Below are positions 11,131-20,273 of a stretch of DNA of 64,000 bases, piece after piece. Made by a program: the position numbers and the translations under genes. Under the pieces are notes generated by a model, which saw only the letters and a list, made by a program, of their open reading frames with translations, had not been told where the DNA came from and did not search any database. Numbering within the stretch: the first letter of the stretch is position 1; each line of letters starts with the position of its first letter. Source of the DNA: Sinimarinibacterium arenosum (GTDB taxonomy: Bacteria; Pseudomonadota; Gammaproteobacteria; Nevskiales; Nevskiaceae); assembly GCF_005047655.1 (NCBI RefSeq), contig NZ_SUKF01000002.1, forward strand, positions 124,001 to 188,000. The letters run 5' to 3'.

Positions 11131-12038
11131 GCCTGATCCTCGAAGCCTTGCGTCGCGCCGATTCCGAGCGCAGCACGACACCCGTCGCAGGCCGCGGCGA
11201 CGCGCACAACCGCGACACGCGGATGCGCCGACCGCTGCCGATGACGACGTTGGTGCTGATCAACCTGACCGTATTCCTGGCCGGTGCTGCCCTCGCCATG
11301 TGGTTGTTGCGCTCAGTGCTGGGGCTGACAGCGCCCGCCCCCACCGCGACCGCGGCGGCGGCCACCCCCGTTCCGGCACTGGCAAAGCCCGCTGCACAAC
11401 GCCGCCCGGTGACGAAGCCGGCATCGCCTCCGCCTGCGCAGATACAGAGCCCGCCACCGCAAACGGCCGCCGCGGCCGTCGCACCGGCATCGGTTGAGAT
11501 GCCCGTCGACAGGACTTCACCGAACGGCTCCACCACGTCTGGCATTCCTGAACCCGCCCCTGAACCCGCAACGGAACCGGACAGCAGCGTCGATCCGGAT
11601 GCCTACGCCAGCCTGGACGACATCGCGCCGCTGTATGCCAGCCCCTATGACGCCTCGTCGGACTGGCAACCCGAAGCCGAGCCGGGCACCACGCCCTCGC
11701 GCGCAGCACAACGTCGCCAGACACCGACACTGGATCCGGCGGCGTTCGCCTCCGCGCTGGCGCAGCAGCCCGCCGCCGGCACTCAAGACGATTCGCTTAT
11801 CCATTCCGAGCCTCAGCTGCGCGACATGCCGGCGGCCTACCGGGCACAGTTTCCGTCGCTGACGATTCAGGTACACGTTTACGACGACGACCCGCAACGC
11901 CGCTGGGTGCTGGTTGACGGTCGCCGCTATAGCGAAGGCAGCACGCTGGAGGCCGGGCCTGAACTGGTGTCGATCGAAACCGATGGCATCGTGCTGTCCT
12001 TCCGCGGCGAAAGCATCTGGTGGCCGCTGCAGCGCTGA
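11127..12038 (+). CDS. gspB: General secretion pathway protein B
   Basis: This 303-residue protein is the GspB partner of ExeA. It has the family N-terminus MSLILEALRRADSER, a single membrane helix at about residues 37-60, a long Pro/Ala-rich periplasmic linker (about 65-220) and the compact C-terminal GspB domain with RRWVLVDGRRYSEGSTLEAG and IVLSFRGESIWWPL. It starts in the ATGA overlap with the exeA stop, implying coupled translation. The other type II secretion genes are not in this window. The linker is low-complexity and would evolve fast. Confidence 0.92.
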   Translation: MSLILEALRRADSERSTTPVAGRGDAHNRDTRMRRPLPMTTLVLINLTVFLAGAALAMWLLRSVLGLTAPAPTATAAAATPVPALAKPAAQRRPVTKPASPPPAQIQSPPPQTAAAAVAPASVEMPVDRTSPNGSTTSGIPEPAPEPATEPDSSVDPDAYASLDDIAPLYASPYDASSDWQPEAEPGTTPSRAAQRRQTPTLDPAAFASALAQQPAAGTQDDSLIHSEPQLRDMPAAYRAQFPSLTIQVHVYDDDPQRRWVLVDGRRYSEGSTLEAGPELVSIETDGIVLSFRGESIWWPLQR

Positions 12039-12141
12039 TCACGTCACATCAAAGGGGCCGCGGAAGCGCCGGACTCACGTAGTCCTCCGAGTGCAGCAAC
12101 GTGGACCCGTCCACTTAGCAATCTGCTCGACTAGCCCAAAT

Positions 12142-12171
12142 GAAAAGAGCCGCGCAACGATTGCGCGGCTC
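12142..12171 (-). terminator. Rho-independent terminator of the transaminase gene
   Basis: A perfect 11-bp stem, GAGCCGCGCAA/TTGCGCGGCTC (12147-12171) with a 3-base loop, is followed on the minus strand by TTTTC. It lies 23 bases past the stop of the astC/argD-type gene. On the plus strand there is no T-run after it, so it mainly serves the minus strand. Confidence 0.85.
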
Positions 12172-12193
12172 CAATTCAACCAGCTTCAGTGCA

Positions 12194-13405
12194 CTACCCT
12201 TGCCGGGCCAGCGCAGCGCACGCCCGATCCAGCCGCGCCAGCCCTTCCACCACGTCGGCCTCGGTGATGTTCAATGCCGGTGCAAAGCGCAGCACGTTCG
12301 GGCCTGCCACCAGCATCCACAGGCCTTCGGCCAGTCCGGCATTGACGATGTCCTTGGCCCGTCCGTTCCAGGACTCGACCAACGGCGCGCCGAGCAGCAG
12401 CCCCATACCACGCGGGGCCCCGAACAGGCCGTGGCGTTGCGCCAGGACCTCGAGTCCCGCGCGCAGCTGCTGCGATCGCGCCTCGACATTCGCCAGCAGT
12501 TCCGGCTTCGAGATTTCCTCAAGTACGGCATCGGCGACCGCACCTGCCAGCGGGTTGCCGCCGTAAGTAGATCCATGCGTGCCGAAAGCCAGCGCTTCAG
12601 CAATCTTCGCCGTTGTCAGCATCGCCCCGACCGGGAAGCCGCCGCCCATACCCTTGGCCGTCGTCAGCACATCCGGCGTCACGCCGTAGTGCTCGTAGGC
12701 AAACAACTTGCCGGTGCGACCGTTGCCGGTCTGCACTTCGTCATAGACCAGCAGCGCCTGATGCTTGTCGCACAACGCGCGCACGCCGCGTGCAAATTCC
12801 TGCGTTGCCGGCGTCACACCGCCTTCACCCTGGATCGGCTCCATCACGACGGCGCAGACACCGTCGTTCATCACCGCTTCCAGCGCTGCCAGATCGTTGA
12901 ACGGCACATGCACGATACCGCCCGGCAGCGGCTCGAAGCCCTGGGTGTACTTGGCCTGCCCCCCGACACTGACCGTAAACAGGGTGCGTCCATGGAACGC
13001 GTTATCGAATGCAACAATCGTGTGCTTGTGCGCGCCAAACAGAGTACTGCCCCAGCGCCGCACGAGCTTGAACGCCGCCTCATTGGCCTCCGCACCGGAG
13101 TTGCACAGATACACGCGCTCGGCGAAGGTCAGCGACGTCAGGCGTTGAGCCAATTGCAGCGCCGGCTCGTTGGTCATCACGTTCGACAGATGCCACAGCT
13201 TTCCGGCCTGCTCGGTCAGCGCTGCCACCAGCTTGGGATGCGCATGCCCCAGCGACGTCACCGCGATGCCGCCGGCCAGATCCACGTACTCGCGATCGTT
13301 CTGATCCCACAGACGCGAACCGCGTCCACGCACCGGGATGACTGCTGCCGGCGCGTAATTGGGGACCATCACCTGATCGAAGGTACTGCGGGACACCGTG
13401 GACAT
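12194..13405 (-). CDS. astC: Succinylornithine/acetylornithine transaminase
   Basis: This 403-residue class III PLP aminotransferase removes the delta-amino group of N-succinylornithine (AstC) or N-acetylornithine (ArgD); many bacterial enzymes do both. The start at ATG 13405 ([20 protein letters not shown]) is preceded by AAGGAGTAGGAG. Motifs are the N-terminal [20 protein letters not shown], the cofactor site [23 protein letters not shown] and the PLP lysine in [16 protein letters not shown]. The nearby astA-D-B genes on the opposite strand favour the AST role, but a biosynthetic role cannot be excluded. It has its own promoter, leader hairpin and terminator. Confidence 0.9.
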   Translation of the reverse strand: MSTVSRSTFDQVMVPNYAPAAVIPVRGRGSRLWDQNDREYVDLAGGIAVTSLGHAHPKLVAALTEQAGKLWHLSNVMTNEPALQLAQRLTSLTFAERVYLCNSGAEANEAAFKLVRRWGSTLFGAHKHTIVAFDNAFHGRTLFTVSVGGQAKYTQGFEPLPGGIVHVPFNDLAALEAVMNDGVCAVVMEPIQGEGGVTPATQEFARGVRALCDKHQALLVYDEVQTGNGRTGKLFAYEHYGVTPDVLTTAKGMGGGFPVGAMLTTAKIAEALAFGTHGSTYGGNPLAGAVADAVLEEISKPELLANVEARSQQLRAGLEVLAQRHGLFGAPRGMGLLLGAPLVESWNGRAKDIVNAGLAEGLWMLVAGPNVLRFAPALNITEADVVEGLARLDRACAALARQG

Positions 13406-13444
13406 CGCGACTTCTCCTACTCCTTCCTGCTGCTCAAACGAAAC

Positions 13445-13465
13445 AAGCCCGCCGGCGGCGGGCTT
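13445..13465 (-). promoter_or_regulatory. GC-rich hairpin in the transaminase leader (possible attenuator)
   Basis: Inverted repeat AAGCCCGCC-3 bases-GGCGGGCTT. On the minus strand it is followed by GTTTCGTTT, a broken T-tract, as in an intrinsic terminator. It sits between the predicted promoter (-10 at 13483-13488) and the ATG at 13405, so it would form at the very start of the mRNA. It may stop or slow transcription or stabilise the message. The outer-membrane protein gene upstream already has its own terminator at 13537-13564. Confidence 0.55.
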
Positions 13466-13482
13466 GCGCTTCAATGCCGCAT

Positions 13483-13511
13483 AGTCTAGGGCCAAACGCA
13501 CACTGCGACAA
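13483..13511 (-). promoter_or_regulatory. Predicted sigma70 promoter of the transaminase gene
   Basis: On the minus strand, TTGTCG (13511-13506) and TAGACT (13488-13483) are separated by exactly 17 bases. Each matches its consensus at 4 of 6 positions. The predicted transcript begins near 13476, about 70 bases before the ATG, and includes the leader hairpin. Confidence 0.5.
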
Positions 13512-13536
13512 CGCGCGCTCAACCCTGCAAACCCAT

Positions 13537-13564
13537 AAAAAAGGCGGCCCGCAGGCCGCCTTTT
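13537..13564 (-). terminator. Terminator of the repeat-tailed outer-membrane protein gene
   Basis: Stem AAAAGGCGGCC/GGCCGCCTTTT with a 4-base loop. It is flanked by A-runs and T-runs on the two sides, so on the minus strand the stem is followed by TTTTTT. It lies 19 bases after the stop at 13583. Confidence 0.9.
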
Positions 13565-13582
13565 CCTGCAAACAAAATCCAA

Positions 13583-14623
13583 TCAGATACGGAAATCGAT
13601 ACGCACACCGGCGTGATAGCCATAGATTCGTGCCGACGGCTGCGCGCGGTAGACCGTGCCACCGCCGCCGATGCGGATATCAAAGGACTCTGTGGTCAAC
13701 ACCGGCAGCTCAAAGTTCACGCCGAAGCTGGCCCCGCTCAAGGTTTCGGATTCATTGCCACGCTCGAGCTTGGTGCTGGCGTAGCCGATCGATGCGCCGA
13801 CCTCGAGGAAGTCAAGCAATACCCCGGTCGGAACGAGGTACACACCGTAAAAGTTGGCGGTCGAGTACTCGTTGGAGGTTTCGTCGGCGCCCTGCCCATC
13901 GAAGCCGTACTGCACTTCCAGCCCGATCTTCTTGAACATGCGCACGCCGCCACGCACGCGGATCATGTTTGAATCAAGCTGGTCGCTACCGAACTTTGCC
14001 TTCAGCGTATCGTTGGAGAACGACGCCGTTGTCCAGGCATAGTCCGCACCCAGATACAGCGGAATCGGCTCGGCGGCCTCTTCTTCGCCTGTGCCACTGT
14101 CGTCCGATCCGTAACTGCCCTCGTCGGACGCAGATTCTGTAGCGTCGTAGCCGCCATCCGTACCGCTACCGCTGTCGTCGGACGAGAAGCTGTTGCCGTC
14201 TCCCGTATCGCTGCTGAAGCTGTTGGCATCGCTGCCGTCAGCAGAACCGGAGTCGCTGCTGAAACTGTTGGCATCACTGCCGTCGGTTGAAGCCGAATCG
14301 TTGCTGAAGCTGTTGGCGTCGGATCCGTCCGAGCTGAAACTGTTCGCGTCCGCAGCATCGGACGGCGCGCTGGCGTCATCAGCCACCGCTTCACTCGCGT
14401 CCGTCGCCGCATCCGAGCTGGCTGCCGCATCGGTCGTCTCATCCATCGCATCCGACGCCGGCGCTTCTTCCGCGGTCACCGACTCATCCGAAAAGCTATT
14501 GCCTTCCTGCGCGTCGGAATAGCTGTTGTCCTGCTGGTAATCCGCGCTGTCGCCGGCCGCATCTTGCGCAAATGCCGGCGCCGCCAGCGCCAGACCCAAT
14601 ACCCACACCCCGATCGTTTTCAT
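13583..14623 (-). CDS. Small outer-membrane beta-barrel protein with acidic repeat tail
   Basis: The ATG at 14623 (346 residues) follows GGGGGACAG and gives the signal peptide MKTIGVWVLGLALAAPAFA, cut before QDA. An upstream ATG at 14635 lacks a ribosome site. Residues about 20-185 are a highly acidic Asp/Ser/Ala/Gly segment in which the unit Asn-Ser-Phe-Ser recurs six times, four of them within an Asp-Ala-Asn-Ser-Phe-Ser unit. The last 160 residues (from LYLGADYAWTTASF) alternate polar and hydrophobic residues with many aromatic and glycine positions, as in an 8-stranded OmpA/OmpW-like barrel, and end YHAGVRIDFRI. No family is certain and the function is unknown. It is monocistronic with its own terminator. 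Confidence 0.8.
   Translation of the reverse strand: MKTIGVWVLGLALAAPAFAQDAAGDSADYQQDNSYSDAQEGNSFSDESVTAEEAPASDAMDETTDAAASSDAATDASEAVADDASAPSDAADANSFSSDGSDANSFSNDSASTDGSDANSFSSDSGSADGSDANSFSSDTGDGNSFSSDDSGSGTDGGYDATESASDEGSYGSDDSGTGEEEAAEPIPLYLGADYAWTTASFSNDTLKAKFGSDQLDSNMIRVRGGVRMFKKIGLEVQYGFDGQGADETSNEYSTANFYGVYLVPTGVLLDFLEVGASIGYASTKLERGNESETLSGASFGVNFELPVLTTESFDIRIGGGGTVYRAQPSARIYGYHAGVRIDFRI
14177..14350 (-). repeat. Short in-frame tandem-like repeats encoding the NSFS units
   Basis: Within the outer-membrane protein gene, near-identical blocks of the type GCTGTTGGCATC (plus strand) recur five times at 10-15 codon spacing, encoding Asp-Ala/Gly-Asn-Ser-Phe-Ser-Ser/Asn-Asp. An isolated sixth unit lies nearer the signal peptide. 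The repeats are codon-aligned, so copy-number change would keep the frame. Confidence 0.85.
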
Positions 14624-14736
14624 CCTGTCCCCCATACGCGAAGCGCGCGGTTATGTTTGTAGTCAGAGCAAAATGTTCGCCGATTTCCGCGCGCGAATCC
14701 ACTGTCGCGCTATAGTGAAGATGACAGACATTGCCT

Positions 14737-15336
14737 ATGAATCCAGAGACTCGCTACTGCAACGCCTGCGGACACGCAGTTGAGTTCCGCATTCCCGCGG
14801 ACGACCATCTGCCGCGCCATATTTGCCCGAGCTGCGGGCATGTGCAGTATCACAATCCCAAGGTCATTGTCGGCGTCATTCCCGAATGGCAGGACGGCCG
14901 GATTCTGATGTGTCGTCGCAATATCGAGCCCCGATTCGGTCTTTGGACCTTTCCGGCCGGATTCATGGAAATGAATGAGACCAGCGCAGCCGGCGCCGCA
15001 CGCGAAGCGCGTGAGGAGTCCCTGGCCGAAGTCGACGTCGACACCTTGCTGATGGTCATCAACGTGCCCTATGTCAGCCAGGTCTACATGATTCACTGCG
15101 GCCGCATGCTGACTGATCACCACGGCCCGACGCCTGAAAGCTCGGAAGTCGTGTTGATGCGCGAAGACGAGATCCCTTGGGACGAAATCGCCTTCCCGAC
15201 GATCTGGCACAGCCTCAAGCACTTCTTTGCCGATCGCGCCAACAACCGCCAGTTCGTCACGCACACGCTGGACCTGACCTACAAGCCACGCGCACCGCAG
15301 TTGCCGGAAGTTCCGGGCGACGATCCGTCCGCCTGA
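14737..15336 (+). CDS. NUDIX hydrolase with N-terminal zinc ribbon
   Basis: This 199-residue protein is predicted to cleave a nucleoside diphosphate linked to another group. An N-terminal zinc ribbon has Cys8, Cys11, Cys30 and Cys33 (CNAC and CPSC pairs). The NUDIX box follows: Gly-x5-Glu-x7-Arg-Glu-Ala-Arg-Glu-Glu, in GFMEMNE...REAREES, with Ser in place of the usual final glycine region. The layout resembles the ribbon-NUDIX core of NADH pyrophosphatase-like proteins, but the larger NudC N-terminal domain is lacking. I start at ATG 14737; a TTG two codons upstream is also possible. The exact substrate is not predictable. Confidence 0.88.
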   Translation: MNPETRYCNACGHAVEFRIPADDHLPRHICPSCGHVQYHNPKVIVGVIPEWQDGRILMCRRNIEPRFGLWTFPAGFMEMNETSAAGAAREAREESLAEVDVDTLLMVINVPYVSQVYMIHCGRMLTDHHGPTPESSEVVLMREDEIPWDEIAFPTIWHSLKHFFADRANNRQFVTHTLDLTYKPRAPQLPEVPGDDPSA

Positions 15337-15337
15337 G

Positions 15338-17344
15338 TCAGGCGGACGCCTCGAACTCCAGCAACTCGGCACCGCCGGCGACCTGCTCGCCAACCGGATA
15401 GCGGAACGAGCGCACGACACCGGCTGACGGCGCGGTGATGGTGTGCTCCATCTTCATCGCCTCCAGCACCAGCAGCGGCGCACCCTTGTCGACCGGCACA
15501 CCGACTTCGGCCAGCAGCGCGACGATCTTGCCGGGCATCGGCGACACCAGTCCGCCGTGCGCGTCGCTGTCCTCGCCGGCATGCGCCAGCGGATCGATTA
15601 CGGTGAATACCGCACCGTGGATCGCGTCCGTGAACACATGCAGGCGCTCACCGTCCCGCACCACCGTCGCGAACTGCGGTTGTCCGTCAAGCTCGGCCAG
15701 CAGCTGGCCGTCATCGCGGCGCTCACCGCGCACCGCGCAGCGGCGCCCGTCCAGAGTCAGCACGTAGCCCTGCGCCGCGTAGTCGACCTGGATCGAGCGC
15801 TCTTCGCCACCATTGAGCAGCGTCAGCGTCCGGGTCTGCGCGCCGTTCATGCGCCAACCGTCGGCATGCCAGGGGGACGCCACGTCGCTGCGCGCCTGCT
15901 CGTCCAGCAGCTGCGCCAGGGCGGCCAGCTGCCATGCGGTTTCCGCAGCCGCCTGCGTCGGCGGGCACAGCTGCGCGAGCTGGCGCCCGATCAGGCCGGT
16001 GTCGAACTGGCCCTCGACGAAAGCCGGATGCGTCACCAGGCGTTCGAGAAAGCCGATGTTCGCCGTGACGCCGACGATGCGGCATTGCATCAGCGCCTGC
16101 GCCATGCGCTGCAATGCGCGTGGACGCGACTCGTCCCAGACGATCAGCTTGGCGATCATCGGATCGTAGTACGGCGTGATCTCGTCGCCCTGCTCGACAC
16201 CGGTGTCGATGCGCACATGCGCGCTCTCGCGCGGCATGCCCAGATGCTGCAGCCGACCGATCGACGGCAGAAAGCCGGCGTCGGCGTCCTCGGCGTAGAC
16301 GCGCACCTCGATGGCGTGCCCGTGGATCGCCAGCTCGTCCTGCGTCAGCGGCAGCGGTTGCCCCGCTGCGACGCGCAGCTGCCACTCGACCAAATCCTGG
16401 CCGGTGATCATCTCGGTCACCGGATGCTCAACCTGCAGGCGCGTGTTCATTTCCATGAAGAAGAACGCGCCGGAGCGGTCGACGATGAACTCCACCGTGC
16501 CGGCACCGACGTAGCCGACCGCGCGCGCGGCGTCGACCGCAGCCTTGCCCATCGCCGCACGGCGCTCGGCACTCATGCCCGGCGCCGGCGCTTCCTCGAC
16601 CACCTTCTGATGGCGACGCTGCAGCGAACAGTCGCGCTCGAACAGGTGCACGACGGTCCCCTGCGTGTCGCCGAAGACCTGGATCTCGACGTGACGCGGC
16701 TCGAGCAGATACTTCTCGATCAGCACGCGATCGTCGCCGAAGCTCGACGCCGCCTCACGCTGGCATGAGGCCAGCGCCGCGGCGAAATCCTCACTGCGCT
16801 CGACCACGCGCATGCCCTTGCCGCCACCGCCGGCACTGGCCTTGATCAGCACCGGATAGCCGATCGCATCGGCCTGCTGCTGCAGCAATGCCGGCGTCTG
16901 GTCGTCGCCGTGATAGCCCGGCACCAGCGGCACGCCGGCCTGGGCCATCAACGCCTTGGCCGCGGACTTCGAGCCCATCGCATGAATGGCTGCCACCGGC
17001 GGACCGATGAAGACGATGTCCGCGGCCGCGCAGGCTTCGGCGAAGGCTTCGTTCTCGGACAGAAAGCCGTAGCCCGGATGGATCGCCTGTGCACCGGTCG
17101 CACGCGCCACCTCGATGATGCGCTCGGCCACCAGATAGCTCTCGCGCGCGGCCGCGGGGCCCACGCAGATCGCCTCGTCGGCCAGCCGCACATGCCGCGC
17201 GTGGCGATCGGCTTCGGAAAACACCGCAACCGTGCGGATGCCCAGGCGCCGGCAGGTCTTGATCACGCGGCAGGCGATCTCGCCGCGATTGGCGATCAGG
17301 ATCTTGTCGAACATCGGTCGGGAATTGTTTGGAGTCGGGCTCAT
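15338..17344 (-). CDS. liuD: Methylcrotonyl-CoA carboxylase, biotin-containing alpha subunit
   Basis: This 668-residue protein carries the biotin carboxylase and biotin carrier parts of an acyl-CoA carboxylase. The N-terminal region has KILIANRGEIACRVI, the ATP-grasp glycine loop KASAGGGGKGMRVV and MNTRLQVEHPVTE; the C-terminus has the biotin attachment motif EAMKMEH with Lys631. Size and domain order match MccA/LiuD and related propionyl-CoA carboxylases. The neighbouring liuB and liuA genes point to 3-methylcrotonyl-CoA, the leucine intermediate. It starts 4 bases after the liuB stop, so it is the last gene of a liuA-liuB-liuD operon. Confidence 0.92.
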   Translation of the reverse strand: MSPTPNNSRPMFDKILIANRGEIACRVIKTCRRLGIRTVAVFSEADRHARHVRLADEAICVGPAAARESYLVAERIIEVARATGAQAIHPGYGFLSENEAFAEACAAADIVFIGPPVAAIHAMGSKSAAKALMAQAGVPLVPGYHGDDQTPALLQQQADAIGYPVLIKASAGGGGKGMRVVERSEDFAAALASCQREAASSFGDDRVLIEKYLLEPRHVEIQVFGDTQGTVVHLFERDCSLQRRHQKVVEEAPAPGMSAERRAAMGKAAVDAARAVGYVGAGTVEFIVDRSGAFFFMEMNTRLQVEHPVTEMITGQDLVEWQLRVAAGQPLPLTQDELAIHGHAIEVRVYAEDADAGFLPSIGRLQHLGMPRESAHVRIDTGVEQGDEITPYYDPMIAKLIVWDESRPRALQRMAQALMQCRIVGVTANIGFLERLVTHPAFVEGQFDTGLIGRQLAQLCPPTQAAAETAWQLAALAQLLDEQARSDVASPWHADGWRMNGAQTRTLTLLNGGEERSIQVDYAAQGYVLTLDGRRCAVRGERRDDGQLLAELDGQPQFATVVRDGERLHVFTDAIHGAVFTVIDPLAHAGEDSDAHGGLVSPMPGKIVALLAEVGVPVDKGAPLLVLEAMKMEHTITAPSAGVVRSFRYPVGEQVAGGAELLEFEASA

Positions 17345-17348
17345 GCGA

Positions 17349-18956
17349 TCACATCCGGAAGATGCCGAACTCGGTCGGCTCGATGGGTGCGTTGAGCGAA
17401 GCGGACAGTGCCAGCGCCAGCACGCGACGCGTCTGCGCCGGGTCGATCACGCCGTCGTCCCACAACCGCGCCGAGGCGTAGTACGGGTGACCCTGATGCT
17501 CGTACTGCTCACGGATCGGCGCCTTGAACGCCTCCTCCTCTTCGACAGGCCAGTCCTGGCCCTTGGCTTCGTAGCCGTCGCGCTTGATCCGCGACAGCAC
17601 GCTCGCGGCCTGCTCCCCGCCCATCACCGAGATGCGCGCGTTCGGCCACATCCACAGGAAGCGCGGCGAGTACGCACGCCCGCACATGCCGTAGTTGCCG
17701 GCACCGAAGGAGCCGCCGATGACGACGGTGAACTTCGGCACCTTGGCGCAGGCCACGGCCGTGACCATCTTGGCGCCGTGGCGCGCGATGCCTTCGTTCT
17801 CGTACTGGCGACCGACCATGAAGCCGGTGATGTTCTGCAGGAACAGCAGCGGAATACCGCGCTTGGCGCACAGCTCGATGAAGTGGGCGCCCTTCTGTGC
17901 CGACTCCGAGAACAGGATGCCGTTGTTGGCGACGATGCCGATCGGATAGCCGTGCAGATGCGCGAAGCCACAGACCAGCGTCGTCCCGAAGCGCGCCTTG
18001 AACTCGTCGAACTCCGAGCCGTCGACCAGACGCGCGATCACTTCGCGCACGTCGAAGGGCTTGCGCGTGTCGACCGGAATCACGCCGTACAACTCTTCGG
18101 CCGGATACAGCGGATCAATCGGCGCGCGCACGGTCAGCTTGCCCTGCTTGCTCCAGTTCAGATTGGCGACGATGCGCCGCACCTGCGCCAGCGCATGGTG
18201 ATCGTTCTCAGCCAGATAATCGGCCACGCCGGAGATGCGCGTGTGGACGTCGCCGCCACCCAGGTCCTCGGCAGTCACCACCTCGCCGGTCGCCGCCTTC
18301 ACCAGCGGCGGTCCGCCCAGGAAGATCGTGCCCTGCTCGCGCACGATGATGGTCTGGTCCGACATCGCCGGCACATAGGCACCGCCGGCGGTGCACGAGC
18401 CCATCACGCAGGCGATCTGCGGCATGCCCTGCGCCGACAGATTGGCCTGGTTGTAGAAGATGCGCCCGAAGTGATCGCGGTCCGGAAACACCTCATCCTG
18501 CATCGGCAGGAAGGCGCCACCGGAATCCACCAGATAAATGCACGGCAGACGATTCTGCTGCGCAATCTCCTGTGCTCGCAGATGCTTCTTCACCGTTATC
18601 GGGTAATAGGAGCCGCCCTTGACCGTGGCGTCGTTGGCCACGATCAGCACCTCGACGCCCTCGACCCTGCCAATGCCGGCGACGACGCCGGCGCAAGGCA
18701 CGCCGTCGTCGTACATGTTCAGCGCTGCCAGCGGCGCGATCTCCAGGAACGGCGAGCCCGCATCGAGCAGCGCGTCGATACGCTCACGCGCCAACAGCTT
18801 GCCGCGCGCGGTGTGCTTGGCGCGTGCCGATTCGGAACCGCCCTGGGCGATGCGTGCTGCCTGCGCGCGCAGATCGTCCACCACCGCCTGCATGGCCGCC
18901 GCGTTGCGGATGACCTCTTCGCTGCGCGGATCCAGCTTCGACTTCAGTACGGTCAC
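17349..18956 (-). CDS. liuB: Methylcrotonyl-CoA carboxylase, carboxyltransferase beta subunit
   Basis: This 535-residue carboxyltransferase moves the carboxyl group from biotin to 3-methylcrotonyl-CoA. It matches MccB/LiuB in length and in motifs: [55 protein letters not shown] and [19 protein letters not shown], the CoA and carboxybiotin oxyanion-hole glycines. Translation starts at GTG 18956, 4 bases after the liuA stop. The residues [20 protein letters not shown] are typical of methylcrotonyl rather than propionyl-CoA enzymes. Confidence 0.94.
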   Translation of the reverse strand: MTVLKSKLDPRSEEVIRNAAAMQAVVDDLRAQAARIAQGGSESARAKHTARGKLLARERIDALLDAGSPFLEIAPLAALNMYDDGVPCAGVVAGIGRVEGVEVLIVANDATVKGGSYYPITVKKHLRAQEIAQQNRLPCIYLVDSGGAFLPMQDEVFPDRDHFGRIFYNQANLSAQGMPQIACVMGSCTAGGAYVPAMSDQTIIVREQGTIFLGGPPLVKAATGEVVTAEDLGGGDVHTRISGVADYLAENDHHALAQVRRIVANLNWSKQGKLTVRAPIDPLYPAEELYGVIPVDTRKPFDVREVIARLVDGSEFDEFKARFGTTLVCGFAHLHGYPIGIVANNGILFSESAQKGAHFIELCAKRGIPLLFLQNITGFMVGRQYENEGIARHGAKMVTAVACAKVPKFTVVIGGSFGAGNYGMCGRAYSPRFLWMWPNARISVMGGEQAASVLSRIKRDGYEAKGQDWPVEEEEAFKAPIREQYEHQGHPYYASARLWDDGVIDPAQTRRVLALALSASLNAPIEPTEFGIFRM

Positions 18957-18960
18957 GGGC

Positions 18961-20124
18961 TTACACCGTCTCGCCGAACAGTTCGCGGCCGATCAGCATG
19001 CGGCGGATCTCCGAGGTGCCGGCGCCGATCTCGTAGAGCTTGGCGTCGCGCCACAGGCGGCCGGTCGAGAACTCGTTGATATAGCCGTTGCCGCCCAGCG
19101 CCTGGATCGCCTGTCCGGCCATCCACGTCGCCTTCTCGGCCGAATACAGGATCGCGCCGGCGGCATCCTTGCGCGTGGTCTCGCCACGGTCGCAAGCCTT
19201 GGCCACCGCATACACATAGGCGCGGCAGGCATTGAAGCCGACGTACATGTCGGCGAGCTTGCCCTGCATCAACTGGAACTCGCCGATGCTCTGACCGAAC
19301 TGCTTGCGGTCGTGCACGTACGGCACGACGACGTCCAGACAGGCGGCCATCAGGCCGAGCGGACCGCCGGACAGCACCACCCGCTCGAAGTCCAGGCCCG
19401 ACATCAGCACGTTGACGCCGCGACCGACACTGCCGAGCACGTTCTCTTCCGGCACCTCGCAGTTCTCGAACACCAGCTCACAGGTGTTGGAGCCGCGCAT
19501 GCCGAGCTTGTCGAGCTTCTGCGCGGTCGAGAAGCCCGCAAATCCCTTTTCGATGATGAACGCCGTGATGCCGCGCGAACCGGCAGAGACGTCGGTCTTG
19601 GCATAAACAATCAGCGTGTCCGCGTCCGGACCGTTGGTGATCCACATCTTGTTGCCGTTGAGCACGTAGCGGCCGCCCTGCTTGTCCGCACGCAGCTTCA
19701 TCGACACCACGTCGGACCCAGCGCCGGGCTCCGACATCGCCAGCGCACCGATGTGCTCGCCGCTGATCAGCTTGGGCAGATATTTCTGCTTCTGCGCCTC
19801 GCTGCCGTTCTTGCGCAGCTGGTTCACGCACAGGTTCGAGTGCGCACCATAGGACAGACCGATCGAGCCCGATGCGCGCGAGATTTCTTCCATCGCCACC
19901 ACGTGCGCGAGATAGCCGAGGTTGGTGCCGCCATATTCCTCCTCGACCGTCAGCCCCAGCACACCCAGATCGCCAAGCTTTCGCCACATCGCCAACGGGA
20001 ACGCGTTGCTGCTGTCGACCTCTGCTGCGATCGGCGCGATCTCGCGCTCGGCGAACTGGCGCACTGCCTCGCGCAGCAGATCGATGTTTTCGCCCAGATC
20101 GAAATTCAGGGATGGCAGATGCAT
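18961..20124 (-). CDS. liuA: Isovaleryl-CoA dehydrogenase
   Basis: LiuA oxidises isovaleryl-CoA to 3-methylcrotonyl-CoA with FAD. From ATG 20124 (preceded by AAGGAG at good distance) the protein has 387 residues. Acyl-CoA dehydrogenase signatures are [17 protein letters not shown] near residue 128 and [23 protein letters not shown] near the C-terminus. Glu247 in [15 protein letters not shown] occupies the position of the catalytic base that is characteristic of isovaleryl-CoA dehydrogenases; most other family members place it elsewhere. It is the first gene of the operon and is divergent from a TetR-type regulator. Confidence 0.95.
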   Translation of the reverse strand: MHLPSLNFDLGENIDLLREAVRQFAEREIAPIAAEVDSSNAFPLAMWRKLGDLGVLGLTVEEEYGGTNLGYLAHVVAMEEISRASGSIGLSYGAHSNLCVNQLRKNGSEAQKQKYLPKLISGEHIGALAMSEPGAGSDVVSMKLRADKQGGRYVLNGNKMWITNGPDADTLIVYAKTDVSAGSRGITAFIIEKGFAGFSTAQKLDKLGMRGSNTCELVFENCEVPEENVLGSVGRGVNVLMSGLDFERVVLSGGPLGLMAACLDVVVPYVHDRKQFGQSIGEFQLMQGKLADMYVGFNACRAYVYAVAKACDRGETTRKDAAGAILYSAEKATWMAGQAIQALGGNGYINEFSTGRLWRDAKLYEIGAGTSEIRRMLIGRELFGETV

Positions 20125-20210
20125 CGGAGGCTCCTTCAGGGGGTGACGTTGCGGCGTATTGGGTTTGCGGCAGCGGCCATCCGGCCGCGTGCGCCTCATT
20201 CGGAAGCGGC

Positions 20211-20239
20211 AGTCTAGTCGGCCGCCTCATATTTGTGAA
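20211..20239 (-). promoter_or_regulatory. Predicted promoter of liuA-liuB-liuD
   Basis: On the minus strand TTCACA (20239-20234, 5/6 match to -35) and TAGACT (20216-20211, 4/6 match to -10) are exactly 17 bases apart. The transcript would begin about 80 bases before the liuA ATG. The -35 box overlaps the palindrome at 20233-20250. Confidence 0.6.
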
Positions 20240-20250
20240 GCACAATTCAC
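20233..20250. promoter_or_regulatory. Nested palindromes, putative operator of the TetR-type regulator
   Basis: Two overlapping inverted repeats: TTGTG-3-CACAA (20233-20245) and GTGAA-6-TTCAC (20235-20250). They lie in the 149-base divergent region, across the -35 box of the liuA promoter and just before the -10-like TAGAAT of the regulator gene. This is the expected position of an operator that controls both directions. Confidence 0.45.
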
Positions 20251-20260
20251 TTTTTGAAAG

Positions 20261-20266
20261 TAGAAT
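20261..20266 (+). promoter_or_regulatory. -10-like element immediately before the TetR-type gene
   Basis: TAGAAT matches the sigma70 -10 consensus at 5 of 6 positions. No good -35 is seen. Transcription from here would start at or within a base or two of the ATG at 20274, implying a leaderless message unless translation begins at a later ATG (20301). Confidence 0.35.
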
Positions 20267-20273
20267 CACCGAA

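Noticed and set aside
14177-14350. CRISPR-like or other non-coding repeat array
   Set aside because: The repeats are short, imperfect, codon-aligned and lie within an open reading frame with signal peptide and terminator.
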